Assembly: GCF_008831545.1 (NCBI RefSeq)
Contig: NZ_CP044523.1
Location: 3,100,001 to 3,164,000, forward strand
DNA from: Halorussus halophilus
GTDB taxonomy: Archaea; Halobacteriota; Halobacteria; Halobacteriales; Haladaptataceae
Length of the DNA: 64,000 nucleotides
Direction: 5' to 3'
Part shown: piece after piece, positions 1-9,042 of the stretch
Layout: the number at the start of each line of letters is the position of its first letter
Position numbering within the stretch: position 1 is the stretch's first letter
The notes under the pieces: generated by a model
Seen by the model: the letters and a program-made list of their open reading frames with translations, nothing else
What the model was told of the DNA's origin: nothing
The model's database searches: none
Position numbers and translations under genes: made by a program

Positions 1-58
1 ATAATCCGACACGAATGCAAGCTTATTTAGGTAACATGTATCAATGTGAGTTTGTGAC

Positions 59-1588
59 ATGGATCGGGGGAGTAGCGTGACCGAGTATCGGGTACTGTAC
101 GTAGACGACAGGCCGGAGTTAGTCGAGTTGGCGCAGTTGTATCTCGAACGAGAGGACCCTCGCCTCACGGTCGATACCGCCGAGACAGTCGAAGACGGAC
201 TCGAACTACTCGAAGAGCGTTCGTACGACGTGGTCGTCTCGGACTACCAGATGCCCGAGATGGACGGTCTGGAGTTTCTAGAGACGCTCCGCGGTGAGCG
301 AAACTGTGAAATCCCGTTCATCGTGTTCACCGGCAGAGGACGCGAAGAGGTCGCTATCGAGGCGCTCAACCTCGGCGCGAACCGCTACCTCCAGAAAGGT
401 GGCGACCCCTCCTCCCAGTACGGGGTGTTGGCCCAAGCTATCGAACAAGAGGTCGAGCATCACCGGTCGGAACTCGCTCGACGGGAGTCCGAACGGCGAT
501 ACGAATCGCTGTTCGAGAACAATCCCATCGTCTTCTGGGTCGAAGACTTCTCGGAGATGAAGGCGTACGCGGACCAACTCGCGGACGACACCGAGGACTT
601 GGAGTCGTACTTCGAGGAGCACCCAGACGAGGTGAAGGTTCTGCTCGACAAAGTGGATATCCTCGACGTCAACGAGAACGCGCTGGACTACTACGGGGCC
701 GAGACGAAGCAGGAACTGATGGAGAACATCGAGCAGATGTTCACCGAAGAGTCCTACGAGGCGAACAAGTCGCTGATGCTCAACGTCGCCAACGGAGAGA
801 CCCACTTCAGAACCGAGTCGGTGTCGAAGACGCTCGACGGCGAGCGGAAACACGAGATTCTCGAAGTGAACGTGCCGGACGCGTACGCCGACGACTATTC
901 GCGGGTGTATCTCACGGCGATGGAGATTACCGACCGGAAGGCCACCGAAGACCGCGAGGCGTTCCTCCACTCGCTGTTGCGCCACGACCTCCGAAACAAA
1001 CAGCAACTCGTGGCGGGCTACCTCGAAGAGATAGCCGAGCAGGACCTCGATACGGAGACGACCAAACGACTCCAGATGGCCAGAAGAGAACTCGACCAGT
1101 GTAACTCCATCATCGACAACGTCGATACGCTGTTGCGTGCCGACGACTTCGACCCGTGCGTCGAGGACGGCCACGAGCGCGACAGACTCCTCGAAACCGT
1201 CGTCGAGCGACACCGCGAACTCGCGGCGAAGAACGGCATCGAAATCGACCGTATCGACGGGCCGTCGGTCTCCGGCGGACCGCTCCTCGAAGAACTCTTC
1301 TCGAACTTGGTCGCCAACGCCATCACGCACTCCGAGGGGACGACAGTCGAAATCTCTAGTCGCACTCAGAACGGCAACGTTGTCGTTACCGTCGAAGACG
1401 ACGGCGTCGGCATCCCTGCCGAGCGGCGAGAACGAGTGTTAGAACGCGGGGAGAAGATGGGTCGAAACGCCGGGTCGGGACTCGGCCTCCACCTCGTCGA
1501 GGAAATCGCTCGCCAACACGGTGGGCACGTCGAAGTCGGCGAGTCGGACCTCGGCGGTGCCAGATTCGACGTGCACGTTCCGCAGTGA
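59..1588 (+). CDS. Response-regulator/PAS hybrid sensor histidine kinase
   Basis: Soluble two-component kinase of the haloarchaeal REC-PAS-HisKA-HATPase type; no membrane segment is visible. A receiver domain fills residues 8-125, with the acidic pair in YVDD and phospho-acceptor Asp62 in SDYQMPE. A PAS-like sensor region follows at about 145-300. The H-box RHDLRN gives phospho-acceptor His309. The ATPase part has an N-box (NAITHSE), G1 (DDGVGIP) and G2 (GSGLGLHL). An N-terminal receiver suggests input from another kinase or from phosphate flow. It is probably a stand-alone gene: the next gene on the strand starts 350 bases later and encodes another kinase. GTG at 77 is an alternative start, just before the receiver domain. 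The signal sensed is unknown. Confidence 0.9.
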   Translation: MDRGSSVTEYRVLYVDDRPELVELAQLYLEREDPRLTVDTAETVEDGLELLEERSYDVVVSDYQMPEMDGLEFLETLRGERNCEIPFIVFTGRGREEVAIEALNLGANRYLQKGGDPSSQYGVLAQAIEQEVEHHRSELARRESERRYESLFENNPIVFWVEDFSEMKAYADQLADDTEDLESYFEEHPDEVKVLLDKVDILDVNENALDYYGAETKQELMENIEQMFTEESYEANKSLMLNVANGETHFRTESVSKTLDGERKHEILEVNVPDAYADDYSRVYLTAMEITDRKATEDREAFLHSLLRHDLRNKQQLVAGYLEEIAEQDLDTETTKRLQMARRELDQCNSIIDNVDTLLRADDFDPCVEDGHERDRLLETVVERHRELAAKNGIEIDRIDGPSVSGGPLLEELFSNLVANAITHSEGTTVEISSRTQNGNVVVTVEDDGVGIPAERRERVLERGEKMGRNAGSGLGLHLVEEIARQHGGHVEVGESDLGGARFDVHVPQ

Positions 1589-1939
1589 CGGGGAAAAGGA
1601 GTCTCAGCGACTGTGAGGAGACTGTCCGCCATCTCCGAGAGTGACCTGCTCCTGCGGAGCGGTGTTTCGTGGTCCTGCATCGACCTGTCGCCTCCACCTA
1701 TCGACCAGCGACCCGTTGAGCTGAGACTCTCCAGAAGGTAGTGGCATATGGAGTCGCCCTCCCTATCACCACAAATACCTTTCGCTCAAAATACAATTTC
1801 CAATGATAGATAATTTATCCAGTACACCTTGATATCTAAGCAGAGAGCCTGTATCGTCCCGAACTGATCTGACGAGCGACGTGAACGACCACCATACATA
1901 TTTAGTCTCTGGTGAGAACGTCTCCGCCAGAACGTAGCG
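1589..1939. other. Intergenic region with promoter of the second kinase
   Basis: No convincing gene is seen in these 351 bases. The middle (about 1770-1850) is AT-rich compared with the surroundings, and a TATA-like stretch (catatttag) lies near 1895, about 45 bases before the start at 1940. Some short frames are open on the minus strand but they lack haloarchaeal codon bias. Confidence 0.5.
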
Positions 1940-3571
1940 ATGGGCACACACGTCAACTACTGGGGACTCGTCGTCGCGGGAATCGGGTTCTTCCTCACGC
2001 GATTCACCGTCACGCTCGCCATCTACGAAGAACCGCTCAACTTCTACCTCGCGGGCGTCGTGCCGCTGGTACTCGGACTCGGACTGGCGGCGTTCGGCGT
2101 GGCGTTGGCCGTCGCAGACGTCGAACGCTCGCTGGTCCGGACGACGGCGCTCTGGTGTGTCGCGGGTGCCGGGACGATGTTGGTCCTCGTACTGCTCACG
2201 CTACTTGGTTCGACGACCGGTGGTCTCCCCGACGTTGCGGGGATGCGCTCGCAGACCTACCTCTCGAACTTCCTCATCGGTGGGAGCGTCGGCGGCACGC
2301 TGACCGGACTGTACGCCTCGCGCAACCGCCGCCAGCGGGGCGAACTCCGCCACCAGGCGAACCGACTCGAAGTCCTGAACCGGTTGCTCCGCCACGAGAT
2401 ACTCAACTCCGTCACGGTGATTCGTGGGTACGGGTCGCTCGGTGCGGACGCGAATCAGAAGGCCGCGGACGTCATCGAACGGCGCTCGGACGCCATCGAA
2501 GAGACTATCGAAGAAGTGAACTACCTCACCCAGAGCGCGGGGAGTACCGAACTGTCGGGGGGTGTCGTCGAAGTTGAAGCCTGTCTGGAAGCGAGCGTCG
2601 AAGCCGTGCGCGAGCAGTATCCGGACGCGAACGTCGCGCTCGATTTAGAGTCGGAAACGCTGGCCGTGCGCGCCAACGAACGACTTGAGCAGGTCTTCAC
2701 TCATCTGTTGGAAAACGCCGTCGCTTACTCCGCGGACAAGAAGTCAGAGGACGAACGGCCAGACAGTTCGGACACAGCGGCGGTCGAAGTGTCTGTGTCG
2801 GCGACGGCGAACAGGGTCAGCGTGAGCGTGAGCGACGACGGCCCCGGGCTTCCCGAGAGTCAACAGGTGCTCCTCGAAACCGGCGACATCGACAAGTTCG
2901 ACAACCCGGACGTGGGGTTCGGCCTGAACGTCGTTCGACTGCTCGTGGAGAGCTATCAGGGTTCGATAGAGACCGAGGTGGACGACTCGGGAACGACGAT
3001 TACGGTCGTCCTACCCCGGGCGAGAATCGACGGCACCGACGCCGACGTGCGGCCGGTTCCGGCGACCCTCACCGGCGTCCGCCCGGCCATCCCGAATCTC
3101 GTCGTCACGCTCGGTGCGGCGATACTCGCGGGCGTCGTCTACGGTCTCGTGGCCGAACTTCTCGGTGGCTCCATCGGAATCATCGGCGTGCTGTACGGCG
3201 TCGAGAGTACCGTCGTCGGCTGGCTCACCCACGAGTTCCACAGCGCCGTCTTCGGATTCGTCTTCGCCGGACTACTCTCGCTGGCCCCGCCAGCGTACCG
3301 AACCCGACTCTCCGCGCACGTTGCCATCGGTCTCGCGTGGGGACTCTTCCTCTGGTTCGTCGCCGCCGGGTTCGTCTCGGCGGTCTGGTTGCGACTCGTC
3401 GGGATTCCAGCACCGCTTCCGAACCTCTCGATGCTCACGCTCGTGAGCCACGTCGCGTGGGGCGTCTCACTCGGTGCGCTCACGGCGATGGGTTACGAGT
3501 ACGGGACGCCGTGGCTAGCGGTTCTGGGCAATCGGCTCCGCGGAAGAACCGAGCGTTCGACCGCTCGCTAA
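1940..3571 (+). CDS. Membrane sensor histidine kinase with C-terminal membrane module
   Basis: Four hydrophobic segments (about residues 8-26, 36-58, 71-92 and 108-126) precede a cytoplasmic kinase core. The H-box RHEILNS places the phospho-acceptor at His152. The N-box is NAVAYS, G1 is DDGPGLP and G2 is GFGLNVV. The ATPase domain ends near residue 360. Unusually, about 160 more residues follow with four or five further hydrophobic segments, ending in a PLPNLS...SHVAWGVSLG motif. That motif resembles a free-standing haloarchaeal membrane-protein family with a PLPNL...GHLVYG signature. The kinase is thus bracketed by two membrane blocks. No response regulator is adjacent. The ATG at 1940 directly precedes the first membrane segment. 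Confidence 0.88.
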   Translation: MGTHVNYWGLVVAGIGFFLTRFTVTLAIYEEPLNFYLAGVVPLVLGLGLAAFGVALAVADVERSLVRTTALWCVAGAGTMLVLVLLTLLGSTTGGLPDVAGMRSQTYLSNFLIGGSVGGTLTGLYASRNRRQRGELRHQANRLEVLNRLLRHEILNSVTVIRGYGSLGADANQKAADVIERRSDAIEETIEEVNYLTQSAGSTELSGGVVEVEACLEASVEAVREQYPDANVALDLESETLAVRANERLEQVFTHLLENAVAYSADKKSEDERPDSSDTAAVEVSVSATANRVSVSVSDDGPGLPESQQVLLETGDIDKFDNPDVGFGLNVVRLLVESYQGSIETEVDDSGTTITVVLPRARIDGTDADVRPVPATLTGVRPAIPNLVVTLGAAILAGVVYGLVAELLGGSIGIIGVLYGVESTVVGWLTHEFHSAVFGFVFAGLLSLAPPAYRTRLSAHVAIGLAWGLFLWFVAAGFVSAVWLRLVGIPAPLPNLSMLTLVSHVAWGVSLGALTAMGYEYGTPWLAVLGNRLRGRTERSTAR

Positions 3572-4894
3572 TCAGTCGCGGAGTTCGTCGCCCACGTCGT
3601 CGCTCGCCGACGGAACGGCCCGCGCAATCTCGGTGGCGGTGAGATAGTTCACGACGTCTCTGTGGACCCAGTCCGCTCGGGGCGAACTGCGGATTCGGCC
3701 GAACTCTTCGTCTGCGTATTCGACGTATCCACTGAGGTCCCACGCCACCTCGCGTGCGAGTCGTCCGTACCGTGTCTGTGACGGCGCGTTCGAAATCGCT
3801 TCGACGGCCGTCGCTCGGAGCGACTTCACGTCGGCGGCGCTCTCGATTGTGAAGTTTCGACCGTCTTCGACCTGCTTGCGGAGCGACCGAAACGCGCGAA
3901 CTTCTGCGAGGTCCGAGTGTGCTTCTAAAACTGCGTGGGCGTACCGGCCCTCAGTTCGGAACTCGTCGAGGTTCGAGTAGCGTGCGTCTCGGAACAGTTC
4001 TTCGAGTGCGCGCTCGGCGAGCGTCTCGGAGATGTCACGCTCGACGAACGTCGCCTCGCCGTTCTCGGTAGTGGTCGGAAGCCGACTTCGGCGCTTTGCG
4101 AGCGTCTCGCCGAGGGACTCGCTCGTCTGCTCGAACGTGGGACGGAGATTTCGAGCTGAGTCGAGCGAACCCTCGAACTGGTCGTAGAGGTAGCTTGCGT
4201 CCGCGACGGCCGCGCGGGCTTCTTCGAGCCGACCCGCGAATTCGCCGACTGCGAGTGGATTCTGCGGGTCGGCGTACCGCTGTCGCTGGTTGCGCTCCGC
4301 GTGCCGGTCGGCGATACCGACCAACGATTCGATGGTCTCGTGGACGAACACTGCTTGAATCGGGTCGTCGCCGAGATACTGCCAGCGACCCCGAAACGCG
4401 TCGAGGTCCGACCGAATCTCGGGAATTTGTCTCGCTACGTCTCGGCGCGTGCGGTCCGTCGTGATGACCTCCCACGCAGTCGCGGCGAACTGGGCGTTTT
4501 CGCGAGCGCGACGAACGTCGTCCAGTGCCGCGACCGACGGTTCTGCGCCCGAGAGGGCGTCGAGTTCGTCGTTGGCTCGCTCGTAGGCACCCACGAGTCG
4601 CTTGCGAATCGCCTCGTTCGGAACGTCGTCGGAATCGAGCGGTGCTGGCACTGTTTCGAGGCGTTTCTCCACGCGGGCGACGCTCTCATCGAAGTACGAC
4701 TGCTCGACGGCGACGGGATTCGGCGGCGAAACGTCGGGCCCGTCCTCGCTCGCCATCGCTTCGAGTTCGCTCGCGTCGAGTTTCGGCGACTGCTGGTCTT
4801 CGGAGAACGGTTCCGGGAGCGCGTTACAGCCCGCGAGCGCGCCGGTCGCGGCGAGTGCGAGAAAACCTCGACGGGACAGGCGTTCGCTCGCCAT
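3572..4894 (-). CDS. Tat-exported lipoprotein, uncharacterised, helical
   Basis: The N-terminus has twin arginines (SRRGFLALAATGAL) and a lipobox AGC with Cys22, so it is probably exported folded by Tat and anchored outside by lipid. The remaining 420 residues are Glu/Arg/Ala-rich and look almost all helical, with no recognisable catalytic motif or domain. Its ATG overlaps by one base the stop codon of the upstream lipoprotein gene (TGATG), so the two are probably translated together and may act together. The membrane kinase gene is convergent and directly abuts: the two genes end at adjacent bases. Function unknown. Confidence 0.82.
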   Translation of the reverse strand: MASERLSRRGFLALAATGALAGCNALPEPFSEDQQSPKLDASELEAMASEDGPDVSPPNPVAVEQSYFDESVARVEKRLETVPAPLDSDDVPNEAIRKRLVGAYERANDELDALSGAEPSVAALDDVRRARENAQFAATAWEVITTDRTRRDVARQIPEIRSDLDAFRGRWQYLGDDPIQAVFVHETIESLVGIADRHAERNQRQRYADPQNPLAVGEFAGRLEEARAAVADASYLYDQFEGSLDSARNLRPTFEQTSESLGETLAKRRSRLPTTTENGEATFVERDISETLAERALEELFRDARYSNLDEFRTEGRYAHAVLEAHSDLAEVRAFRSLRKQVEDGRNFTIESAADVKSLRATAVEAISNAPSQTRYGRLAREVAWDLSGYVEYADEEFGRIRSSPRADWVHRDVVNYLTATEIARAVPSASDDVGDELRD

Positions 4895-5586
4895 CAGTTC
4901 TCCCCCTCCGTCTCGGTTGTCTGATTAGTCGTCCCGGTCGTCCGAGTCGCATTTTTTGTCTCCGTCTCTGCCCACGTCGTCGTCTCGCCGGTGGTCTGAA
5001 GCGGCGGCGGGTACCGACAGCCACCGCTACTGCCGCCGGAGCCGTATCCGGTCACTTCGTCGGGGTCGAGTGTGTCGGGAACCCGGATGAGTTGGGCGAC
5101 GGTATCGCGGACTTCGACGCTACACTCGACGTCGGCGTCCCGGTACCGGCGGCCGTAGCTGGTGTCGATTTCCGTCGCGCTCCACGAGACGTAGCAGAGT
5201 TCTTCCTCGAAACACTCGTTGACCCGGTTCTGTTCGACGTACAGCGTCTCGGTGTCGAAGTCCGTGTCGGCGACGAACTGTTCTGCTTCGGCTTTGCCGT
5301 CCACGTCGGCGAACACGAGCGACTTGGCGCTCGAAGCGTCCGCGAAGAGTCGTTGGGACAAGTGACGACGAGAGTCGCCCTCGTTGCCGTCGGCCGTCTC
5401 TCGGGTCCAGACGACCTGTTCGTCGCCCGAGTTGCGGAGCGGGTACTGTTCGGGGTTCTTCTCGACGTTTTCGAATCGATTGGCGGAGGACGACGACGTG
5501 GTAGTCGATTCTCCGCCACACCCCGCGAGGGTGGCGAGGAGAGCGGTCGTGCCGTGGAGGAGGTGGCGGCGAGTGAGGGGAGCCAT
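4894..5586 (-). CDS. Tat-exported lipoprotein, uncharacterised
   Basis: The twin-arginine signal (TRRHLLHGTTALLATL) and lipobox AGC mark a secreted lipid-anchored protein of 230 residues. Conserved-looking Cys residues occur in the body (NRVNECFEEELCYVS and DADVECSVE), which could form disulfides outside the cell. A Ser/Thr/Glu-rich tail of about 35 residues ends the protein. The first gene of a two-gene unit, it overlaps the next lipoprotein by one base. No family function is recognised; a periplasm-side redox or binding role is only a guess. Confidence 0.8.
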   Translation of the reverse strand: MAPLTRRHLLHGTTALLATLAGCGGESTTTSSSSANRFENVEKNPEQYPLRNSGDEQVVWTRETADGNEGDSRRHLSQRLFADASSAKSLVFADVDGKAEAEQFVADTDFDTETLYVEQNRVNECFEEELCYVSWSATEIDTSYGRRYRDADVECSVEVRDTVAQLIRVPDTLDPDEVTGYGSGGSSGGCRYPPPLQTTGETTTWAETETKNATRTTGTTNQTTETEGEN

Positions 5587-5672
5587 TCGTCTGGTGAGTA
5601 CTCGTGGTCGCCGACAAGTAAGTCTAGGTTCTCCGACGCGAGCGACCTGCGTCGCGTCTCGGTCACCCGAAT

Positions 5673-7118
5673 TCAGTCGTCCGCCGGAGTCGCGTCCGGA
5701 CCGAACGACTGGCTAATCTGCTTCCAGCGGCCGGTCGAGAACCGATAGTAGTTGATAGCCGCGGGAATCGTCGTCTCGGCGACGAACGTCAGCGAGAGGC
5801 CGACGAGTCCGAGCGAGGTAGTCGCGCCGAGATACGCCAGCGGAATGGCCGCGCCGAACATCCCGACGACCTGACTGTAGAACGGCCACTGGGTGTCACC
5901 GCTCGCGTCGAGCGGACCCGCCGCGGCCGCCTTGATACCCTGCGGGCCGATAGCGACGCAGGCAACGTAGACGAGCGCCACCGCGACCGGAACGGAGTCG
6001 TGGGTCGGGTCGCCGAGGAACGCGACGACGATTGGCTCTGCGAAGAGTCCGACGACGACTGCCGCGAAGGTGTACGTCGCCACCGAGAAAATGAGGACGT
6101 CGTGGGCGTACGACTCGGCGTCCTGTTCGTCGCCGGAGCCGAGTTTCTGGCCGACGAGGCTGCTGGACGCGAGACCGAAGCCCCAACCGGGCGTGTTCAT
6201 CAGGCCCCAGATTCGGCGGGTGACGACGTACGCCGCGACGACGCTCGGACCGAACAGCGCGACGATGGCCATCATGGGGAATTTCGCGACGGTCCACACC
6301 AGATTCCGACCGACGACGGGGAGGCCGATTTTGACCAACTGGCGCAAGGTTTCGCCGTCGAAGTACGAATCGAACGCCGAAATTTGCACGGGGAGTCTGC
6401 CGAGGCCCGGAAGCCACCCGGCGACGACGGCGACGGCGAACGTCGCAGTGACGACAACGTTCGCCAGCACCGTCCCGATTGCCGCGCCAGCGACACCGAA
6501 ATCGAACCCGAAGATGAGGACGGCACTGAACGCGATGTTCGAGAGCGCGCCGCCCGACCGGACGACCATCGGCGTCCACGAGTCGTCCGCGCCGATGAAG
6601 ATTCGACTGCCGACCAGATTCAGTCCAGCGAACGGGACACCCAACGCGACGATTTGAAGGTACTCAGCACCCAGTGCGACGGTCTCGGGGTCGTCGGTCA
6701 TGACCGCGACGAGTTCTGTCGGGAACGCCCAGAATAAGACGGCGACAGGCAGAGTCACCACGAGGACGAGCGCGACGCTTGACCGAATCGCTTGCTCTAA
6801 CTCCTCGCGCGCCTCCGCGCCGTAGCTCTGGGAGACGAGTGCGATGGTCCCGCCAGCGAAACCGCCGCCGAGCGAGAACGCGACGCCCCAGTACGGCGTG
6901 GCGAACCCGACGCCCGCGATGGCCACCGGGCCGACTGCCGCGCCGACCATCGCCACGTCCACGGCGCTCTTGGACATCCGCGCCACTCCGGTGAGGATAC
7001 GCGGCCACGCTAGCTCCGTGGTCCGTCGCTCGTGTTCCGGGTCGAGGAGGCCCAGACGGACGAGCAACAGACCGATAGCGTGGATGAGTCCCCGCACTGG
7101 GTTCGGCAGACGAGACAC
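5673..7118 (-). CDS. MATE family multidrug/Na+ efflux transporter
   Basis: This 481-residue integral membrane protein has about 12 hydrophobic segments in two similar halves, the usual size and layout of MATE (DinF/NorM-like) antiporters, which export cationic drugs or metabolites in exchange for Na+ or H+. The N-terminal region has the family pattern around ELAWPRILTGVARMSKSAVD. A GTG start at 7118 is used because the frame closes upstream. AT-rich sequence just upstream (gtatttcgaatcgaaac) may be the promoter. Neighbours are unrelated lipoproteins and an ABC exporter. The substrate cannot be predicted. Confidence 0.9.
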   Translation of the reverse strand: MSRLPNPVRGLIHAIGLLLVRLGLLDPEHERRTTELAWPRILTGVARMSKSAVDVAMVGAAVGPVAIAGVGFATPYWGVAFSLGGGFAGGTIALVSQSYGAEAREELEQAIRSSVALVLVVTLPVAVLFWAFPTELVAVMTDDPETVALGAEYLQIVALGVPFAGLNLVGSRIFIGADDSWTPMVVRSGGALSNIAFSAVLIFGFDFGVAGAAIGTVLANVVVTATFAVAVVAGWLPGLGRLPVQISAFDSYFDGETLRQLVKIGLPVVGRNLVWTVAKFPMMAIVALFGPSVVAAYVVTRRIWGLMNTPGWGFGLASSSLVGQKLGSGDEQDAESYAHDVLIFSVATYTFAAVVVGLFAEPIVVAFLGDPTHDSVPVAVALVYVACVAIGPQGIKAAAAGPLDASGDTQWPFYSQVVGMFGAAIPLAYLGATTSLGLVGLSLTFVAETTIPAAINYYRFSTGRWKQISQSFGPDATPADD

Positions 7119-7229
7119 GATACCTGAGTATTTCGAATCGAAACTAAAGGTCTTGCTATGTCGAGAGAAGAAGGTTCAGGGCCGAAACGGACGATAGAAC
7201 TCGGACGGAAGTTCGAGCGGAAAGAGACG

Positions 7230-8051
7230 TTACAACATATCTCGCTGTCGGAAGTAGGCGAGTCCGACCAGCGGCACGGAGATAGTCCAGCAGGCGAGCA
7301 CCACGAGCGCGAACTCGGGTGAGAGTATCACGCTGTCGAGTTCGGACGTCCGAGTAATCAGCGGATGGTACATCTCAGGCCGGAGTACGTCGGTGACGCG
7401 GATATAGGCGTTCAGCGGGTTGATCCGTCCGAACCAGAAGTACCACTCAGGCTTCGGGTCAGCGTAGTCCAAGTGACGCGTTCCGAGCCACTGAGCAACG
7501 GGCCATCCGGCGCGCAACACGGCGTAGATGCCGACGGCGAGGCTGACAGCCTGTGTGTCCGTGTCCGCCATCGCGGAGGCGGTCAGTCCGAATCCGACGA
7601 ACAACAGGGCGAGTATCGCGGAGACGAGTGCGATGACCGGGACGGCGGCGAACGACCCACCCTGATAGAACCCCTCGACGACGACGGTGGCACCAAACAT
7701 CCCGGCAGCGAGCGGTGCCAGAACGACGACGGAACGACTCACGAACTTACCGAGGAAGGCCTCTGCGCGCGAGTTCGGGAGCCCCAACAAGAAGCGAACG
7801 CTCCCGGTCGTCCGTTCACCGACGATGGCCGAATAACTGCTCAACAGTGCCATCAACGGGACGACGAACGAGAGAACCGAGCTGAGGACCAAGACGGCTT
7901 GGTCCGTGTCGGGCCGATACCCATTCGAGAGGTACGCCATGAGCGCGACCGAGCCGACGGTGAACGCGAGCGTGAGGATGGCGACGGCCGGTCCGAGACG
8001 GGAGCGATAGACGCTCCGGAGGTCACGGCGGGCCACGTCCTGCCACGTCAT
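7230..8051 (-). CDS. ABC-2 type transporter permease
   Basis: Membrane subunit of an ABC exporter: 273 residues with six hydrophobic segments, an N-terminal cytoplasmic stretch (VARRDLRS) and the ABC-2 pattern GERTTGSVRFLLGLP after the second segment, typical of NosY/CcmB-like permeases. Its ATG overlaps the stop codon of the ATPase gene by four bases (ATGA), so the pair forms one transport operon. The substrate is unknown; ABC-2 systems of this size export drugs, peptides or lipids, or serve in copper/NosZ maturation. No nos genes are nearby. Confidence 0.9.
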   Translation of the reverse strand: MTWQDVARRDLRSVYRSRLGPAVAILTLAFTVGSVALMAYLSNGYRPDTDQAVLVLSSVLSFVVPLMALLSSYSAIVGERTTGSVRFLLGLPNSRAEAFLGKFVSRSVVVLAPLAAGMFGATVVVEGFYQGGSFAAVPVIALVSAILALLFVGFGLTASAMADTDTQAVSLAVGIYAVLRAGWPVAQWLGTRHLDYADPKPEWYFWFGRINPLNAYIRVTDVLRPEMYHPLITRTSELDSVILSPEFALVVLACWTISVPLVGLAYFRQRDML

Positions 8052-8959
8052 CGCTTCGCCTCCGTGTACTCGGAGAACACGTCGCTCAGCGATATTTCCC
8101 GGACTGCGAAGTCTTGGAAGACGCCAGCGTCCGCGACGGTCGTCAGCGCGTCAAGTTTCGTCTGCCCGTCGCCCTCACAGGAGACGGCGATTTTCGACAC
8201 GTCCGTCGTCACGTTTCGGACGCCCTCGATATTTTGGAGGCGTTCCACCAAGCCGCTCGGAACGTACCCCACCTCGACTTCGAGCGTCGTGCCCGCGCCG
8301 AGTTGCCGACGGAGTTCGGTGATACTGCCCTCCGCTTCGAGGCGGCCGTCCAGCAAGATGCCCACGCGGTCGGCGACGGCCTGCACGTCTTCCAACACGT
8401 GCGAGGAGAAGAAGACGGTCGTGCCGTCTGCGGCCTCCTCGCTGACGATTCGCCGGAGCGTTCGCGCGCCGTTCGGGTCGAGTCCCGTCGATGGTTCGTC
8501 GAGGACGAGTAGGTCGGGGTCGCCGACGAGCGCGACGGCGATTGCCATCCGCTGGGCCATCCCCTTCGAGTACTCTTCGGCGCGGCGGTCCGCGTCCGCC
8601 GAGAGGTTTACGCGGGCGAGCAGTTCGTCGGGGTCGTCGCTCGCGTCTTTCGTCTCGATAGCGTGCTGGACGTGTTCGCGCCCGGTGAGTCGCGGGTAGA
8701 CGCCGTAGCCTTCCAGCAACGCACCGGTTCGGCGGCGTATCTCGCGGGACTCTTTCTGGGCGTCGCGTCCGAAGACGAGCGCCGACCCAGCGGAGGACTG
8801 CATGAAGTCGAGCATGATGTTGATGGTCGTGGATTTCCCCGCACCGTTGGGGCCGAGGAATCCGAACACCTCGCCTTCCTCGACGGTGAGGTCCACGCCG
8901 CGGAGCGCGACGAAGTCGCCAAACTGCTTCTGGAGGGACCGGAGTTCGATGGCGGCCAT
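8048..8959 (-). CDS. ABC transporter ATP-binding protein
   Basis: The nucleotide-binding subunit partner of the ABC-2 permease directly downstream. Visible motifs are Walker A GPNGAGKS, signature YSKGMAQRM, Walker B LLVLDEPSTGLDP and the H-loop SSHVL. The last 80 residues are a regulatory extension common in the CcmA/DrrA group. I start at ATG 8959 (MAAIELRSLQKQ), which fits family length (303 residues); the frame stays open 19 codons further upstream, but that stretch has no family match. The two genes overlap by four bases. Confidence 0.93.
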   Translation of the reverse strand: MAAIELRSLQKQFGDFVALRGVDLTVEEGEVFGFLGPNGAGKSTTINIMLDFMQSSAGSALVFGRDAQKESREIRRRTGALLEGYGVYPRLTGREHVQHAIETKDASDDPDELLARVNLSADADRRAEEYSKGMAQRMAIAVALVGDPDLLVLDEPSTGLDPNGARTLRRIVSEEAADGTTVFFSSHVLEDVQAVADRVGILLDGRLEAEGSITELRRQLGAGTTLEVEVGYVPSGLVERLQNIEGVRNVTTDVSKIAVSCEGDGQTKLDALTTVADAGVFQDFAVREISLSDVFSEYTEAKR

Positions 8960-9042
8960 ACGCGGTTCATCCAAGTCGAGCGACAAGTATTTTCTCACCG
9001 GCGAGCGGTCGTTCACTCTAAACGGAGTCGTAGCGTCGGTAG

